DNA from: Zelonia costaricensis
Taxonomy: Eukaryota; Euglenozoa; Kinetoplastea; Trypanosomatida; Trypanosomatidae
Assembly (NCBI GenBank): GCA_030849075.1
Contig: JASAOO010003224.1
Span: forward strand, 1-30,053
Direction: 5' to 3'
Length of the DNA stretch: 30,053 nucleotides
Position 1 is the first letter of the stretch; every line of letters starts with the position of its first letter. This document shows positions 7,239-16,661 of the stretch, piece by piece. The position numbers and the translations under genes were made by a program. A model generated the notes under the pieces. That model was not told the origin of the DNA, did not search any database, and was given only the letters and a program-made list of their open reading frames with translations.

Positions 7239-10200
7239 ATGCGATCTGCTCGACAGGCCACCACGCAAGCGATCCGACGCCGTCTGTGCGCGCGTCTCGA
7301 CTTCCGCGACGGGCCTGGCGCTGCTGCCGCTGCTGCTGCGGCGGCATCGTCGCGCATGGAAGGGATACGCGAATGTCACGTCAACGCACGGCACCCTTCT
7401 CGCCGCAAGCCAGCGCAGCCAGATCAGCGTCGTGGCGACCACCGCCGCGCTCCTTCTTCTTCGGAATGCGACGAGGCGCGCCGTGGCGGTCGCCGAACAC
7501 CACGTGCACCCTCACCCCTGCGAGGACCGACCTTGTCATCCTTCCCGGCCGCCGCATCGACCGCAGCAGCGTTCACGTCTGCGAACCCGGCGAGGACCAC
7601 GCCTCCATCTCCGCACGCACGGGCTGCATTTCACACATTTCTGCACAGCCGCAATGCCCCATACGTGCAGCCCGGCGATGCGGCCGCTTCACCGGCAGAG
7701 GGCATACGCGAGCCTGCGACCGCAGTGCGTGCGCTGGTCTCAAGCGAGGCCCTGGCCATTACTGCTGCGGCTGCGGCTGCGCCACCATCACTATCGGTGT
7801 CGCCGCCCTTGACGGGCTCGGCGAGCGTGTCGCGTCTCGGCAAGGAGGTGCACGCGGCGCCGTCGAGCTCTCCACAGCACTCGCGCACTGACGCAAGTGC
7901 GATGAAGATCCGGGATGGCGGCCATTGCGCGGCTGCCACGCCGGTCCTTCAAGAGTGGTCGCTGGCGCCGCCTGATGCCGTGGGCTGGGAGGGCGCTCAG
8001 GGGCAATCGCAGACGAGGGAAGGCGGCGCACGTCGTGATAAGCATCACGTTGTGCGCGCACGTGATGGGCACACGCCCGGCACGACACACGGCGGCGACA
8101 CTCCGACGACGCACCGCAGTGGTCCTCTCGAGTCGACCCGTGACACGGCGGGGCACGCCACGCACATGGGTGACGAAGGTGAAGCCCTGCCCCAATACGC
8201 GAGGGAGCCCCCTCCAGACGAGATCCCCAACCAGCTGAGGCAGCATCGCCGCCACGCCGTTGCGCTCGCCCGTCGCGAGCTCGCCGCGCGCGTGGGCGGC
8301 CGCCACCGCGACACGTACGTGAAGGCGGCCGTGCACGCCTACCGCATTCTACTCCAGGTGGAGCAGCGACTGGTGCGGTGGGCAGTGGCACGTCAACGCG
8401 GGTCGCACGCTCGCACCGGCGCCACCGCGAGCAGCCGACACGGAGCGGCTGAGGCCGTCCGCGCCGATGCACGCGGGCGCGTCGGCGAACCACGGAAGGC
8501 GGACATCGACGCCGTCGAAGCGCACTTCTTTGAATACGCGGGGCAAATACGGCGCACGCTGCACGAGCTCACACCGCGGCACTTCGACGCGGTGCACGAC
8601 CACCGGCTGCGCTCCCGCACCTCAGCGACGGCGGAGCCGGTGCCGCAGCTGCTGCTGCTTTCGCTGCTGTGGCGTCTGCTGCACATCCAGCGCCTCTACC
8701 ACAGCATCGGCCGCAGCGCCGGGCTGCCGCGCGGCGCCGTGGGGGTGTACGTGCAGTCCAGCAACTGCGCCTACGGCATGCGCGAGGTGCTGCGCGTTCT
8801 CGCTGCGGAGCTGGCACGGTCGACCATGCGCTCCAGCGCCGGTGCGGCCGGGTGTGCGGGCGCCCCGGGCAGCGCTGCTGCGACTCCGCGGCCCTTTTCG
8901 AACGCGGAGCTCTTTCAGCTCTTCTACGCGGTGCTGTGCATCCCGAGCGAGGAGGCACCCGGCGTGCTTCTCCTCCACCCAGCCGCCGCAGAACACGCAG
9001 GCACGGATGGCGCTGCTGCCGCACGTCAGCTCGATGCCTTCCACCACGACTGCATCGACACCAGCGGCGATGTCGGCCGTATGCCGCTGGACGAGTGGTG
9101 TGTGCGATGGTGGGCACATCAGTACGCCAACGCTGCGCGGGAAGCCGAACAACAGCGCACCGACACGAGCGCCGCGTCGCCGCCACTTCCACTCGGGGCT
9201 TCGCTCGATGTGCTCCGTGCCTGCCTGTACTCCACCACCACCAGTGGCGCCACGGCCACGTTCGCGACAACCGGCGGGATCTCGAGCGCACGTGGTGCAC
9301 CGCGGGGACACCGCGACGGGCGGCAGTGCGCAGCGGCGCCTACTCGCCTCGTGACCCCGCTGACGTTCTTCGAGACTCCACCAGAAGGCGGCGGCGTGGG
9401 CGGGCGCCGTGAATCTCGAGACGCCGGCCGTCGCGCGCAGACAGCAGCAACAGCATCAGCCGCAACAGAGGCGGGCCCAGCGAACACGTCAGGGCTTCGC
9501 GTCCTGGACCGGCGCTTCCACCCTCGCCTGCCTGGCGCCCTCGGCGGCGGCGGCGGTAAGGCCTCGCTGCGCATCCCGTTCCACCTCGGCCAGCGCTATG
9601 TCAGCAGCCTGCTGCAGTACCTCCTGTCTCGCGCCGCACGGCAGGCCGCAGTGCCGGATGAGCGCGCAGCGGTGCACACGGCGGCCTCTTCGTCCCCATC
9701 AGATGCCTCCTCGGCATCCGCAGCGGCGTCCTCTGTCGATGTCGCAGCGGCCCTGCAGCGCCTCCTCGACAGCGACGGCACTCGCGAATCCGTTCGCGAC
9801 GTCGCGCTGCTGTGCACGGCAATTTTGTTCTTTGAAGTCTACACGCCCAGCACGGCCGCTTTCATGGCCCACGCCGCCCCGCTCTGCCGCACGCAGGTGG
9901 AGCTACTGAGCGGGCACGAGCTGAGCTGCGTGCTGCTCGCCTACGCGTCGCTGCAGCGGTGGGAGCGCGGCGGCGGCGGGGACGCTGCTGTCGACGGCGA
10001 GGCCGGGTACCGACCGGGTACGGGGGAGACCACCAACATGGCTGCATCGCGGCGCCGCGGGCCGCTGCGGGAGGCCACTGTGGAGGTCCAAAGCGCGTCC
10101 AGCGCGGCCACTGCACGGGCTGCTGCTGCTGCTGCTGCTACGGCGGAGGCAGCACCGCATGGGCGTCGCACGGACTCGCAGTGGACTTCAGTGAACGCGG

Positions 10201-10433
10201 ACGGGGCTGCGCGGCACGCGCGGTCCGCCACGGAGGGGGGCACGTGGCACTTATTCTTCGTCACCCTCGGCACCCGCGCCGGCCAGCTGAGCGACACCCT
10301 CAGCGAAGAGGACGTGACGCGCGTGTTGCGGGCGATGAAGCTGACGGGGCTGGAGCACGCCGACCTGCGCCGGGCGATGGAGTCGTCACTGCGCCTGCGC
10401 AACCTCGGCCGCCGTGTGCTGTACGAAACATGA
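7239..10433 (+). CDS. Unknown 1064-residue protein, possibly mitochondrial helical-repeat protein
   Basis: I do not recognise a named family. The gene is convincing as coding: a single 3.2 kb frame from ATG 7239 to TGA, with typical high-GC codon use. The first 20 residues (MRSARQATTQAIRRRLCARL) are Arg-rich, lack acidic residues and could form an amphipathic helix, as in a mitochondrial presequence. Residues about 30-400 are low-complexity (Ala, Arg, Ser, Pro, His). Leu-rich helical stretches follow near 465-490 (LLLLSLLWRLLHIQRLYHS), 510-525, 551-577 (FSNAELFQLFYAVLCIPSEE), 850-907 (including LSGHELSCVLLAYASLQRW) and 1005-1064 (including LSEEDVTRVLRAMKLTGLEH). The pattern 'L(S)xx(D/E)xxxVLxAxxxL' resembles organelle RNA-binding helical-repeat proteins of the FASTK/OPR type, but this is inference. 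No terminal RAP domain is visible. Two poly-Ala tracts come from GCT/GCG repeats, one at 10119-10139. Confidence 0.88.
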   Translation: MRSARQATTQAIRRRLCARLDFRDGPGAAAAAAAAASSRMEGIRECHVNARHPSRRKPAQPDQRRGDHRRAPSSSECDEARRGGRRTPRAPSPLRGPTLSSFPAAASTAAAFTSANPARTTPPSPHARAAFHTFLHSRNAPYVQPGDAAASPAEGIREPATAVRALVSSEALAITAAAAAAPPSLSVSPPLTGSASVSRLGKEVHAAPSSSPQHSRTDASAMKIRDGGHCAAATPVLQEWSLAPPDAVGWEGAQGQSQTREGGARRDKHHVVRARDGHTPGTTHGGDTPTTHRSGPLESTRDTAGHATHMGDEGEALPQYAREPPPDEIPNQLRQHRRHAVALARRELAARVGGRHRDTYVKAAVHAYRILLQVEQRLVRWAVARQRGSHARTGATASSRHGAAEAVRADARGRVGEPRKADIDAVEAHFFEYAGQIRRTLHELTPRHFDAVHDHRLRSRTSATAEPVPQLLLLSLLWRLLHIQRLYHSIGRSAGLPRGAVGVYVQSSNCAYGMREVLRVLAAELARSTMRSSAGAAGCAGAPGSAAATPRPFSNAELFQLFYAVLCIPSEEAPGVLLLHPAAAEHAGTDGAAAARQLDAFHHDCIDTSGDVGRMPLDEWCVRWWAHQYANAAREAEQQRTDTSAASPPLPLGASLDVLRACLYSTTTSGATATFATTGGISSARGAPRGHRDGRQCAAAPTRLVTPLTFFETPPEGGGVGGRRESRDAGRRAQTAATASAATEAGPANTSGLRVLDRRFHPRLPGALGGGGGKASLRIPFHLGQRYVSSLLQYLLSRAARQAAVPDERAAVHTAASSSPSDASSASAAASSVDVAAALQRLLDSDGTRESVRDVALLCTAILFFEVYTPSTAAFMAHAAPLCRTQVELLSGHELSCVLLAYASLQRWERGGGGDAAVDGEAGYRPGTGETTNMAASRRRGPLREATVEVQSASSAATARAAAAAAATAEAAPHGRRTDSQWTSVNADGAARHARSATEGGTWHLFFVTLGTRAGQLSDTLSEEDVTRVLRAMKLTGLEHADLRRAMESSLRLRNLGRRVLYET
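10119..10139 (+). repeat. (GCT)7 trinucleotide repeat coding for poly-Ala
   Basis: Seven in-frame GCT codons inside the unknown gene at 7239 form part of an Ala-rich linker. Copy number may vary between strains. Confidence 0.9.
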
Positions 10434-10996
10434 AGAACGAGCTGCACGCGGGCTGCGCGCTGGTATTTGTGTGTGTGTGTGTGTGGTCATCACAGACGTA
10501 ACGTGTAACCACCTTTCACAAGAGGAGGACGGGGCGTGGCTGATGCCCCCCTCCCCCCCTTGGAAGTGGAGGCGGAAGGTCAAGGATGCCAGCGCGCTCG
10601 TCTGCCTCTCTGCAAAGCCTCCTTGTGTTCCCGCTCCACGCCTAACCGTGGCGAGTCTTACGACGAGCTTGTCGTGACCGCGTTGACTCCCGGTGAGAGC
10701 GCCTGCCAAGGCAACCCGAAATAAGGAGCGAGGAGACACGGAAACAACGTCCCGCTGCGACGCCGTTGGGTGGCCCCCCTCCCCCCTCCCGCCGCTGGCG
10801 ATGATGCACGCTGATGCGCGGCCACGCTCGGGTACGCACGGACAGCGCCACGCTGTGCTGCGTGCGTCTCTTGATGGGTTCCACCCGCTGTGCCCACCTT
10901 CAACCTCTGCCGTTTCGCACACCGCACCATCCCTCATCCGTCGTGACACAGAACCACTCGCGCGCCTTAGCAGCGTGTCACGGCTGTTCTCGTCAA

Positions 10997-10997
<1 letters not shown>

Positions 10998-11034
<37 letters not shown>
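10998..11034 (+). repeat. (CA)n microsatellite
   Basis: An uninterrupted CA run of 37 bases, continued by imperfect CA-rich tandem units. Confidence 0.92.
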
Positions 11035-11041
<7 letters not shown>

Positions 11042-12149
11042 CGCACACAAAGGCACACACAAAGGCACGCACACACACGCACGAAGGTGCCTCTCGTAGA
11101 GTGACGTAGACACGAATGCTGCCGTGTCTTCAAAAAAGCTTGGTCCTCCCTCGCGGCCTCACCTTGACGACGAGCACGCGTTTGCAGCCTCACCACAAAA
11201 AGCTGGAGCAGGGCGACGCACAGTAGGGCACGGTGCACTCGGTAGCTGGCTGCTGCTGCTGCACGCGGCGCACACACACACACACACGAACGCCCGCCCA
11301 CCCGCCCGGCTTGTACGCGTTTTGCTTTCACGACTTCCACTTCCTCCCTCGCTGATATCACGTGTTTGCGTCTCTTCGCTTTCTCTTGTATTGGCGCATT
11401 TTCTTCCCCCCCGTTGAGCGTCTCGCTTCTCTGGCCCGTTCGAGCACGCACGCGCGTCATTATCGAGTTGACCTTCGTATACGCCGTCTGTGGTTCATCC
11501 TTGGCTCACTCCGCCCTCCCCCTCCCCCTCCCCCCCTTGTCCTCACTGCTCTCTCTCTCCCGCTCCTTGTAGTCACAGCTACCACCGCTTCACGTGTAGT
11601 CCGGTGCACGGAAGGAGAGCTCCGTCTTCGTTTTCCTTTCTTTCCGTGTGGTATTTTTCGGGCACAAAGTTGATCTGCTACCGCATCGGGCCCTGACACC
11701 TGCTTGAGCTTGTGTGTGTGTGCGTGTGTGTGTGTGTGTGTGTGCGTACGTCCTTGCGTGCAGGCGAACCAGACCTCCGCATCACTTCACTCCATTCACA
11801 GTCGCGAACACACACAAACGCGCACAGACCTACGCACTCGCACATCAGTACATCGTTGCAGAGGTGCACACGGCTGTTGCACCGCGCACGGCCCACCGCG
11901 CATCGTGGACATTCCTGTTCCACGTTGATTGCTTCACTTTTATCTTTTTGCTCTCCGTGTCGTGCGTCCTCGGGCGCCACCGCACTCGGCGCTGCTGATC
12001 TTGTTGCCTCCGCATCGTCTCTTCGCTCTTTTGTTTGTGTGGCTGCAGAGCGATTTTCCCTAGCGGCATCGCGTTTGTCCTGCGTGCGTGAGCGGGTGCG
12101 TGCGTGCGTGTTTCACAGAATCGCGGCGCCTGCACCCACACTTCCAAGC

Positions 12150-12235
12150 GTCCTCCCTCCCTCCCTCCTTCACTCCTTGACTCACTTACTTACTGACTCG
12201 CTCTGTCTCTGTGCTTCCCTTTGTGTGTGGGCGAG
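12150..12235 (+). promoter_or_regulatory. Putative spliced-leader acceptor for the transporter gene
   Basis: A long pyrimidine-rich stretch (CCTCCC and CTTACT units) is followed by the first AG at 12234-12235. A second candidate AG is at 12267-12268. No ATG occurs from either site to 12448, so both give the same protein start. Confidence 0.45.
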
Positions 12236-12289
12236 AGACTGACGACCGCCCCTTTGCCCTGCCCGCAGCCCTGCACGGTCCGCCTTGCG

Positions 12290-12290
<1 letters not shown>

Positions 12291-12330
<40 letters not shown>
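12291..12330 (+). repeat. (CA)20 microsatellite in the transporter 5' UTR
   Basis: Forty bases of perfect CA repeat. It is in an open frame with the downstream gene and would encode Thr-His repeats if translation began at an upstream non-ATG codon. The first ATG (12448) places it in the 5' UTR. Confidence 0.9.
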
Positions 12331-12336
<6 letters not shown>

Positions 12337-12447
12337 GACACGCGCGTGCTAGAGTGCACTACGCTGTCTGCTGCGCCGGCACCTGTGTCGCCGCCGCCGC
12401 TCCCGCAGACGTCCGCGAGAGCCGGTGAGCACGTGAAGCAGCACGCG

Positions 12448-15400
12448 ATGCAGCCACGCCTGCACACGTCGTCGCATTCTTCACCGCAGCCCGACCCGAC
12501 ACGTAGCATGCCCGAGGATGAGGACATCACCAGGTCTGCGGCTGCCGGCGTGCCGCCCGCGATACTCTTCCATGCCCCGGTAGCACGGCATGAGCAGCCT
12601 ACGCAAGGGCGAGTCGCACCTGCAGCAGCGCCAGCACGAACACCTGGCGAAGGCCACGGTGTCAGCACCCCTGTGCCACCCCCGCCGCTCCCTGCGTTCC
12701 CCACCCCACCCGCGTGCGCTACATCGGTCGAGGCCGCACCACCATCACCACCACCGACGCCGACGACGCAGCGGCTGTGCGTGCTCGCCTCTGGCGTCCT
12801 CGTCTTCCACGTCCTCACCTCCGCGCTGCAGGAGCGCATATTTCACCTGCCCGGCTTCACCAACGTGCTGCTCCTCTCCGGTGGGGAGACTTTCTGCACC
12901 ATGACGCTGGCGGCCTGCATGCTGGTGTGGCGGTGGTGGCGGGCTGGCATGCCGGTGCGGGCCGGTGCGCTGCCGGCGCCCACGGACGCAGCGTCCGCCC
13001 GTCTGGGTGAGGGCGGCGACGACGACGCGAGCGATGAGTCGGACGCGTCGAGCTCGAACATGTTCGCGGAGCATGAGAGTCGCGCCGTCGTGCCAAGGGG
13101 CGTCTTGCGGAATCGCGATCGCACAGCGCACACATCGGGGATCAGCAGCAGCAACGGGAGTACGCGCGTTTTGGCAGGCTTCAGCGAGTCCGCCTCGACC
13201 GCCATCGGCGTCGCTGCGGTGAGGACGATGCCGGGCGACCGGGGGGATGGGCATCGCGTCCCAGAGCAGTCCCACGTCAGCCTAGCTGCACTGCACCCCC
13301 GATCATGGAGGTTTCCTCCTCGCCGCGGCAGCGCCACTATTCTCTGCCTTGGCAGCGTGCGATCGAGCCTGCGTCGCGGCGCCATCACGTCGGTGCTGTG
13401 CGACATCTTCCATCCGTCAACGGTGCAGCTGAGTTGGTATGTGCGGATTGCGGTGCTCGTGTCGTGCAGCCTGTACCTGACGAACCGCACCTCGCTCCTC
13501 CTCAGCTACGCGCTGCAGGTCATCTTTAAGTCGAGCAAGCTCCTCTGCATGATCCTGGTGCACCGCTGGTGGACGCGGAGCCGTGCGGGTGCGGCGCAGA
13601 GGGACGACAGCGATGCCGACGTCGAGGTGGCGGAACTCGCGGACGGGGCGAAGATGAAGCTGCGCTGCGGCGGAGTGGAGGAGGAGGAGGTGGTGGAAGA
13701 AGAACAGGACACCAAGGATGCAGCCGACCTGACGAGGTGCTGCGCGCGTCACGCAGGAAACCCGGTTGCCGTGCATGTCAATGGGGAAGGCGTCGGCAAC
13801 ACGAGTAGCGGCTCGCACCCCCTTCAGGGCACGGGGGCTGCGGCGGGCCGCGGCGCCATCTGCGCGGAGCGCGGCACGCACCCGCTTTCACCGGAGCAGC
13901 GACCGCTGCGTTCGACCACCACCATCACCCCCATGACCACCTCGAACTCCGCGGGGCTGGCAGTGTGGGTGCGTCACGCGATGACACGGGTCTGGTCCGC
14001 CGCGCAGCCGCGTAAGGGAGGCGGTGCCGGCGATGCGGACTTCATGGAGAGCACCACGTCGAACGGCACGCAGCGCGGCCGTGCACGGCGCTTTGCCTTG
14101 TCGACCGTCGCCTCCTGCACTGTGTCGTGGGCGCGCCAGCAGGCCGGCGGACTACTGCGCGACACGGAGATGCTCGCCTGCGTTGTGATTGTGCTCGGTT
14201 TGATTTTCTTTACGTACGCCTCGGAGCTCGAGAGGCGCGCACAGGCCGCTGCGGCAACGGCGGACGGCGCGGCAGCAGCAGCAGCAGCAGCAGCAGCACG
14301 GGGCGCGGCTGTGCTTGGGTCGGTGGCGGCGAGGGGGACCCCTCTGCCGGGTGGAGGCGGCGGCCCCACGCGAAACGCAGCCGCCGCCGGGGTGGCCGAC
14401 CCACTCGCAGCGGCGACTCCGACGTCGGTGTTCCGCGCTGTGCTGCTGCTCATGGCCACCGGAACCGTTCCCACAGCAGCGGCGTCCCCGACGACGAGCG
14501 CAGCGGCCGTGTGGGCCGTCACGGTGGTCGGTGTCGCAGGGGTGCTGCTGTCCAACGTGATGGACTCGGTGATGTACATCCTGGAGGAGCTCCACTGCTT
14601 CCACGCAGACGACACGCACGGCAGCGCAACCATCAGCGCCAACACAAAAGGCTCAGCAACGGCAGCAAAGACGCACTCCAAGCCGGTCGTGCACGTTTTG
14701 GCAGACCTGGACGCCGAGGCCGAACCCGCCGCCGCCTGCCCCGGTGGCGCTGTGGTGCCGCAGACGGAGGTCCCCGCGCTGCGCCACACCACCGCCGCGC
14801 AGGAGTGCAGCTCGGTTGACTCGCTGTTGGGCGCCTCTAGCCGGTCCTCCCCGGCGCCTTCTTCCTGCGCTCCCACGTGCCCACACACTTCTCTAGCACC
14901 GGCGCGAGCAGCCGACACGGAAGCTCATCTTCCAGATCAACGCGCTTCTGCGACTCCGACGCAAGCGGAGCATCGCGTGCCGGCGGCGGCGGTGCCGGCC
15001 ACGTCGTCGGAGGTGCTCTTCATGGTGAATGGCTTCGCCACGCTACTGTACTCGTTCGGCATAGCGCTCAGCTCGTGCTACAACCTCGTGCACCCGACGG
15101 TGGCGGCGCTGACGGTCGCCGAGCTGCGCGAGTTGGCGCTGTGCGAGGCGAGCGTGGCGGCACGCGAAAAACTGCGCGCAGCTACGGTAGCGGCGCCCGT
15201 GGTGCTGTCAGCGCCGTGCAGGGCTCTTGTGGCGCAGCACTACGAGCTTCTTCAGCGCCGCCACTCTGCGCTTGTCTCGACCACCACACCGGCGACAGAG
15301 AGCTTCTCTGCGGCAACTTTTGTGTTGCTGATCGCCGTGGCGTCCGTGACGAGCATGATCGGCACGCTCTGCCTGCTTCGCATCATTGCTGAGTACACGG

Positions 15401-15585
15401 GGGTCATGGCGGTCGTCGTGACGAGTGCGCGCAAGACCGCGACGATCCTGCTGAGCTTCCTGCTTTATCGGCGCCGCTTCACGCTGCTGCACGGGCTTGG
15501 CTTGGCGGGCGTGATGGGCGGCGTCGTCTGCTACGAGCTGCAGCGCCGCCGCGCCGGTGGACACCGCGGGAAGCGACGGCATTGA
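12448..15585 (+). CDS. SLC35B/UAA-family nucleotide-sugar or PAPS transporter-like protein, greatly enlarged
   Basis: A 1045-residue multi-pass membrane protein. Hydrophobic segments lie at about 110-131, 137-165, 316-375 (two or three helices), 575-594, 661-714, 855-881 and 953-1031. Two stretches match the SLC35B/UAA family: SYALQVIFKSSKLLCMILV (near 352-370), where relatives have an 'A-Q-V-hydrophobic-KSSK' helix, and the last part with AEYTGVMAVVVTSARKTATI and then LLYRRRFTLLHGLGLAGV, the usual final helices. Family members have 300-450 residues and ten helices and exchange an activated sugar or PAPS for the nucleotide product across the Golgi or ER membrane. Here hydrophilic inserts rich in Ser, Ala, Asp/Glu separate the helices (about 170-310, 376-560, 595-655, 715-850). 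The substrate cannot be read from sequence. The C terminus is strongly basic (RRRAGGHRGKRRH). ATG 12448 is the first in frame; the open stretch before it is mostly a CA repeat. The GT10 gene follows 1.1 kb downstream. Confidence 0.82.
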   Translation: MQPRLHTSSHSSPQPDPTRSMPEDEDITRSAAAGVPPAILFHAPVARHEQPTQGRVAPAAAPARTPGEGHGVSTPVPPPPLPAFPTPPACATSVEAAPPSPPPTPTTQRLCVLASGVLVFHVLTSALQERIFHLPGFTNVLLLSGGETFCTMTLAACMLVWRWWRAGMPVRAGALPAPTDAASARLGEGGDDDASDESDASSSNMFAEHESRAVVPRGVLRNRDRTAHTSGISSSNGSTRVLAGFSESASTAIGVAAVRTMPGDRGDGHRVPEQSHVSLAALHPRSWRFPPRRGSATILCLGSVRSSLRRGAITSVLCDIFHPSTVQLSWYVRIAVLVSCSLYLTNRTSLLLSYALQVIFKSSKLLCMILVHRWWTRSRAGAAQRDDSDADVEVAELADGAKMKLRCGGVEEEEVVEEEQDTKDAADLTRCCARHAGNPVAVHVNGEGVGNTSSGSHPLQGTGAAAGRGAICAERGTHPLSPEQRPLRSTTTITPMTTSNSAGLAVWVRHAMTRVWSAAQPRKGGGAGDADFMESTTSNGTQRGRARRFALSTVASCTVSWARQQAGGLLRDTEMLACVVIVLGLIFFTYASELERRAQAAAATADGAAAAAAAAAARGAAVLGSVAARGTPLPGGGGGPTRNAAAAGVADPLAAATPTSVFRAVLLLMATGTVPTAAASPTTSAAAVWAVTVVGVAGVLLSNVMDSVMYILEELHCFHADDTHGSATISANTKGSATAAKTHSKPVVHVLADLDAEAEPAAACPGGAVVPQTEVPALRHTTAAQECSSVDSLLGASSRSSPAPSSCAPTCPHTSLAPARAADTEAHLPDQRASATPTQAEHRVPAAAVPATSSEVLFMVNGFATLLYSFGIALSSCYNLVHPTVAALTVAELRELALCEASVAAREKLRAATVAAPVVLSAPCRALVAQHYELLQRRHSALVSTTTPATESFSAATFVLLIAVASVTSMIGTLCLLRIIAEYTGVMAVVVTSARKTATILLSFLLYRRRFTLLHGLGLAGVMGGVVCYELQRRRAGGHRGKRRH
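14272..14298 (+). repeat. (GCA)9 repeat coding for poly-Ala in the transporter
   Basis: An in-frame GCA trinucleotide run in the loop after the helix near residue 575-594. It encodes Ala only and is likely variable in length. Confidence 0.9.
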
Positions 15586-15917
15586 CGTGTGTGTGTGTGC
15601 GTGCGTGAGGGCTCTTCAATCATGGCGGAAACCAAGGCAAGAGAATCGCGCGCGATGCACGACTGGTGGACAGCGCATCCAAAGAGGACGCGGCACCTCA
15701 CGACCCTCCCTCCTTCTCTCCGGCCCTCCTCGACGTTCCGTGGCTGATGCGCACCGCCCCCCTCCCCCGCCTTGTACGTCTCTCTCCAACTTCTTCAGCC
15801 GCCACGACTGTGTGTGTGTGTGGGCACGTGTACACACTTCTTTTACACTTGCGTCGATGTCTCTGGTGAGTCGGTAGAATCAAGCTCACTAATAAAACCT
15901 GAAAAATACAATGGCCA

Positions 15918-15919
<2 letters not shown>

Positions 15920-15955
<36 letters not shown>
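15920..15955 (+). repeat. (GT)18 microsatellite
   Basis: An uninterrupted GT dinucleotide run in the probable 3' UTR of the transporter gene. Confidence 0.92.
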
Positions 15956-15958
<3 letters not shown>

Positions 15959-16496
15959 AAGCCTGAGAGCCTTGTTGCGCGTGTTCGCGTGTAGCGTGTG
16001 TGTGGATGTGTGTGCGTGTGTGTGTGTCGGAAACTCTCACCCACTTCTGAACACAGAAAGCGCAACAGCGTGATGGAGGGGGGGGGGATGGTGGTGACTC
16101 GGAGGAGGAAGGGGGAGGACGCGAAGGCCAGGCCGTGTGCAGGCGACACTGAACTCACGTGATCGCGGCGCGCGGGTGCTGAGTCACTTCGTCCTACATT
16201 GTGGGGGGGGAACTCCCTGAGCGGCAACCCCCCCCCTCTTCCCCAAGAAGAAACGAATGGAAGCCGCTTGGCCTCGTTCCCCCCCCCCTCCCCCCGAGGA
16301 CTGCGCAACGCGGCAGCGACGGCGGTGCGCCATTCGGCGAAGCAGCAGCTTCACCAAAGGGAGGGGAGGGGAGGGGGAAAGAGGCACTCCGCGTGACGCT
16401 GACCAGCGTGCACGGCACGGCCACCATCAACCACCATCCTCGCCCCCTTCCCGTGCATTTCTTAGCCTCCTCGCCGCGCCTCTACACCTGCGCGCG

Positions 16497-16523
16497 CGCT
16501 CTCCTTCTTTTTCGATGCACCAG
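16497..16523 (+). promoter_or_regulatory. Putative spliced-leader acceptor for the GT10 gene
   Basis: A C/T tract with T5 (16497-16513) is followed by AG at 16522-16523. The resulting 5' UTR would be about 140 bases and would contain one ATG (16655) ahead of the main start at 16662. Confidence 0.45.
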
Positions 16524-16559
16524 CCAAGGGAGGCGAATTCGCGCTGCGCACATTAACAC

Positions 16560-16587
16560 CACACACACACACACACACACACACACA
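16560..16587 (+). repeat. (CA)14 microsatellite in the GT10 5' UTR
   Basis: A perfect CA run about 75 bases upstream of the start codon at 16662. Confidence 0.9.
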
Positions 16588-16617
16588 GGCAGCAGAGAGA
16601 GTGAAAAGGTAGACATC

Positions 16618-16641
16618 ATCAGCATCAGCATCAGCATCAGC
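16618..16641 (+). repeat. (ATCAGC)4 hexanucleotide repeat upstream of the GT10 start
   Basis: Four tandem ATCAGC units end 20 bases before ATG 16662, within the likely 5' UTR. Confidence 0.9.
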
Positions 16642-16661
16642 ACTATCGTCGCCTATGCGCG

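Larger units (their letters stand above)
10434..12447 (+). other. Intergenic region between the unknown gene and the transporter gene
   Basis: A gene-free 2.0 kb. A TG run starts about 30 bases after the stop (10467-10483). It is followed by a long CA run (10998-11034) with imperfect GGCACACACAAA-like units behind it (to about 11090), another CA run near 11271-11287, a C/T-rich belt near 11500-11570, TG repeats at 11712-11742, and a long pyrimidine-rich belt at 12150-12225 before the transporter. ORFs here are short and repeat-derived. Confidence 0.8.
15586..16661 (+). other. Intergenic region between the transporter and GT10 genes
   Basis: A gene-free 1.1 kb. TG repeats begin 3 bases after the stop (15589-15602) and recur at 15920-15955 and 16007-16026. 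A G8...C9 inverted homopolymer pair lies at 16203-16236. C/T-rich tracts follow near 16440-16513, then a CA run at 16560-16587 and four ATCAGC units at 16618-16641, just upstream of the GT10 start. A 13-codon ORF (16515-16556) would be removed if splicing uses AG 16522-16523. Confidence 0.8.

Noticed and set aside
7759..8493. Antisense frame of 244 codons in the unknown gene
   Set aside because: Arg/Ala/Pro-rich shadow of the sense gene without any motif or plausible start context.
10998..11090. CA-rich repeats considered as a CRISPR-like or satellite array
   Set aside because: There are no constant repeats with unique spacers; it is an ordinary dinucleotide microsatellite with imperfect flanks.
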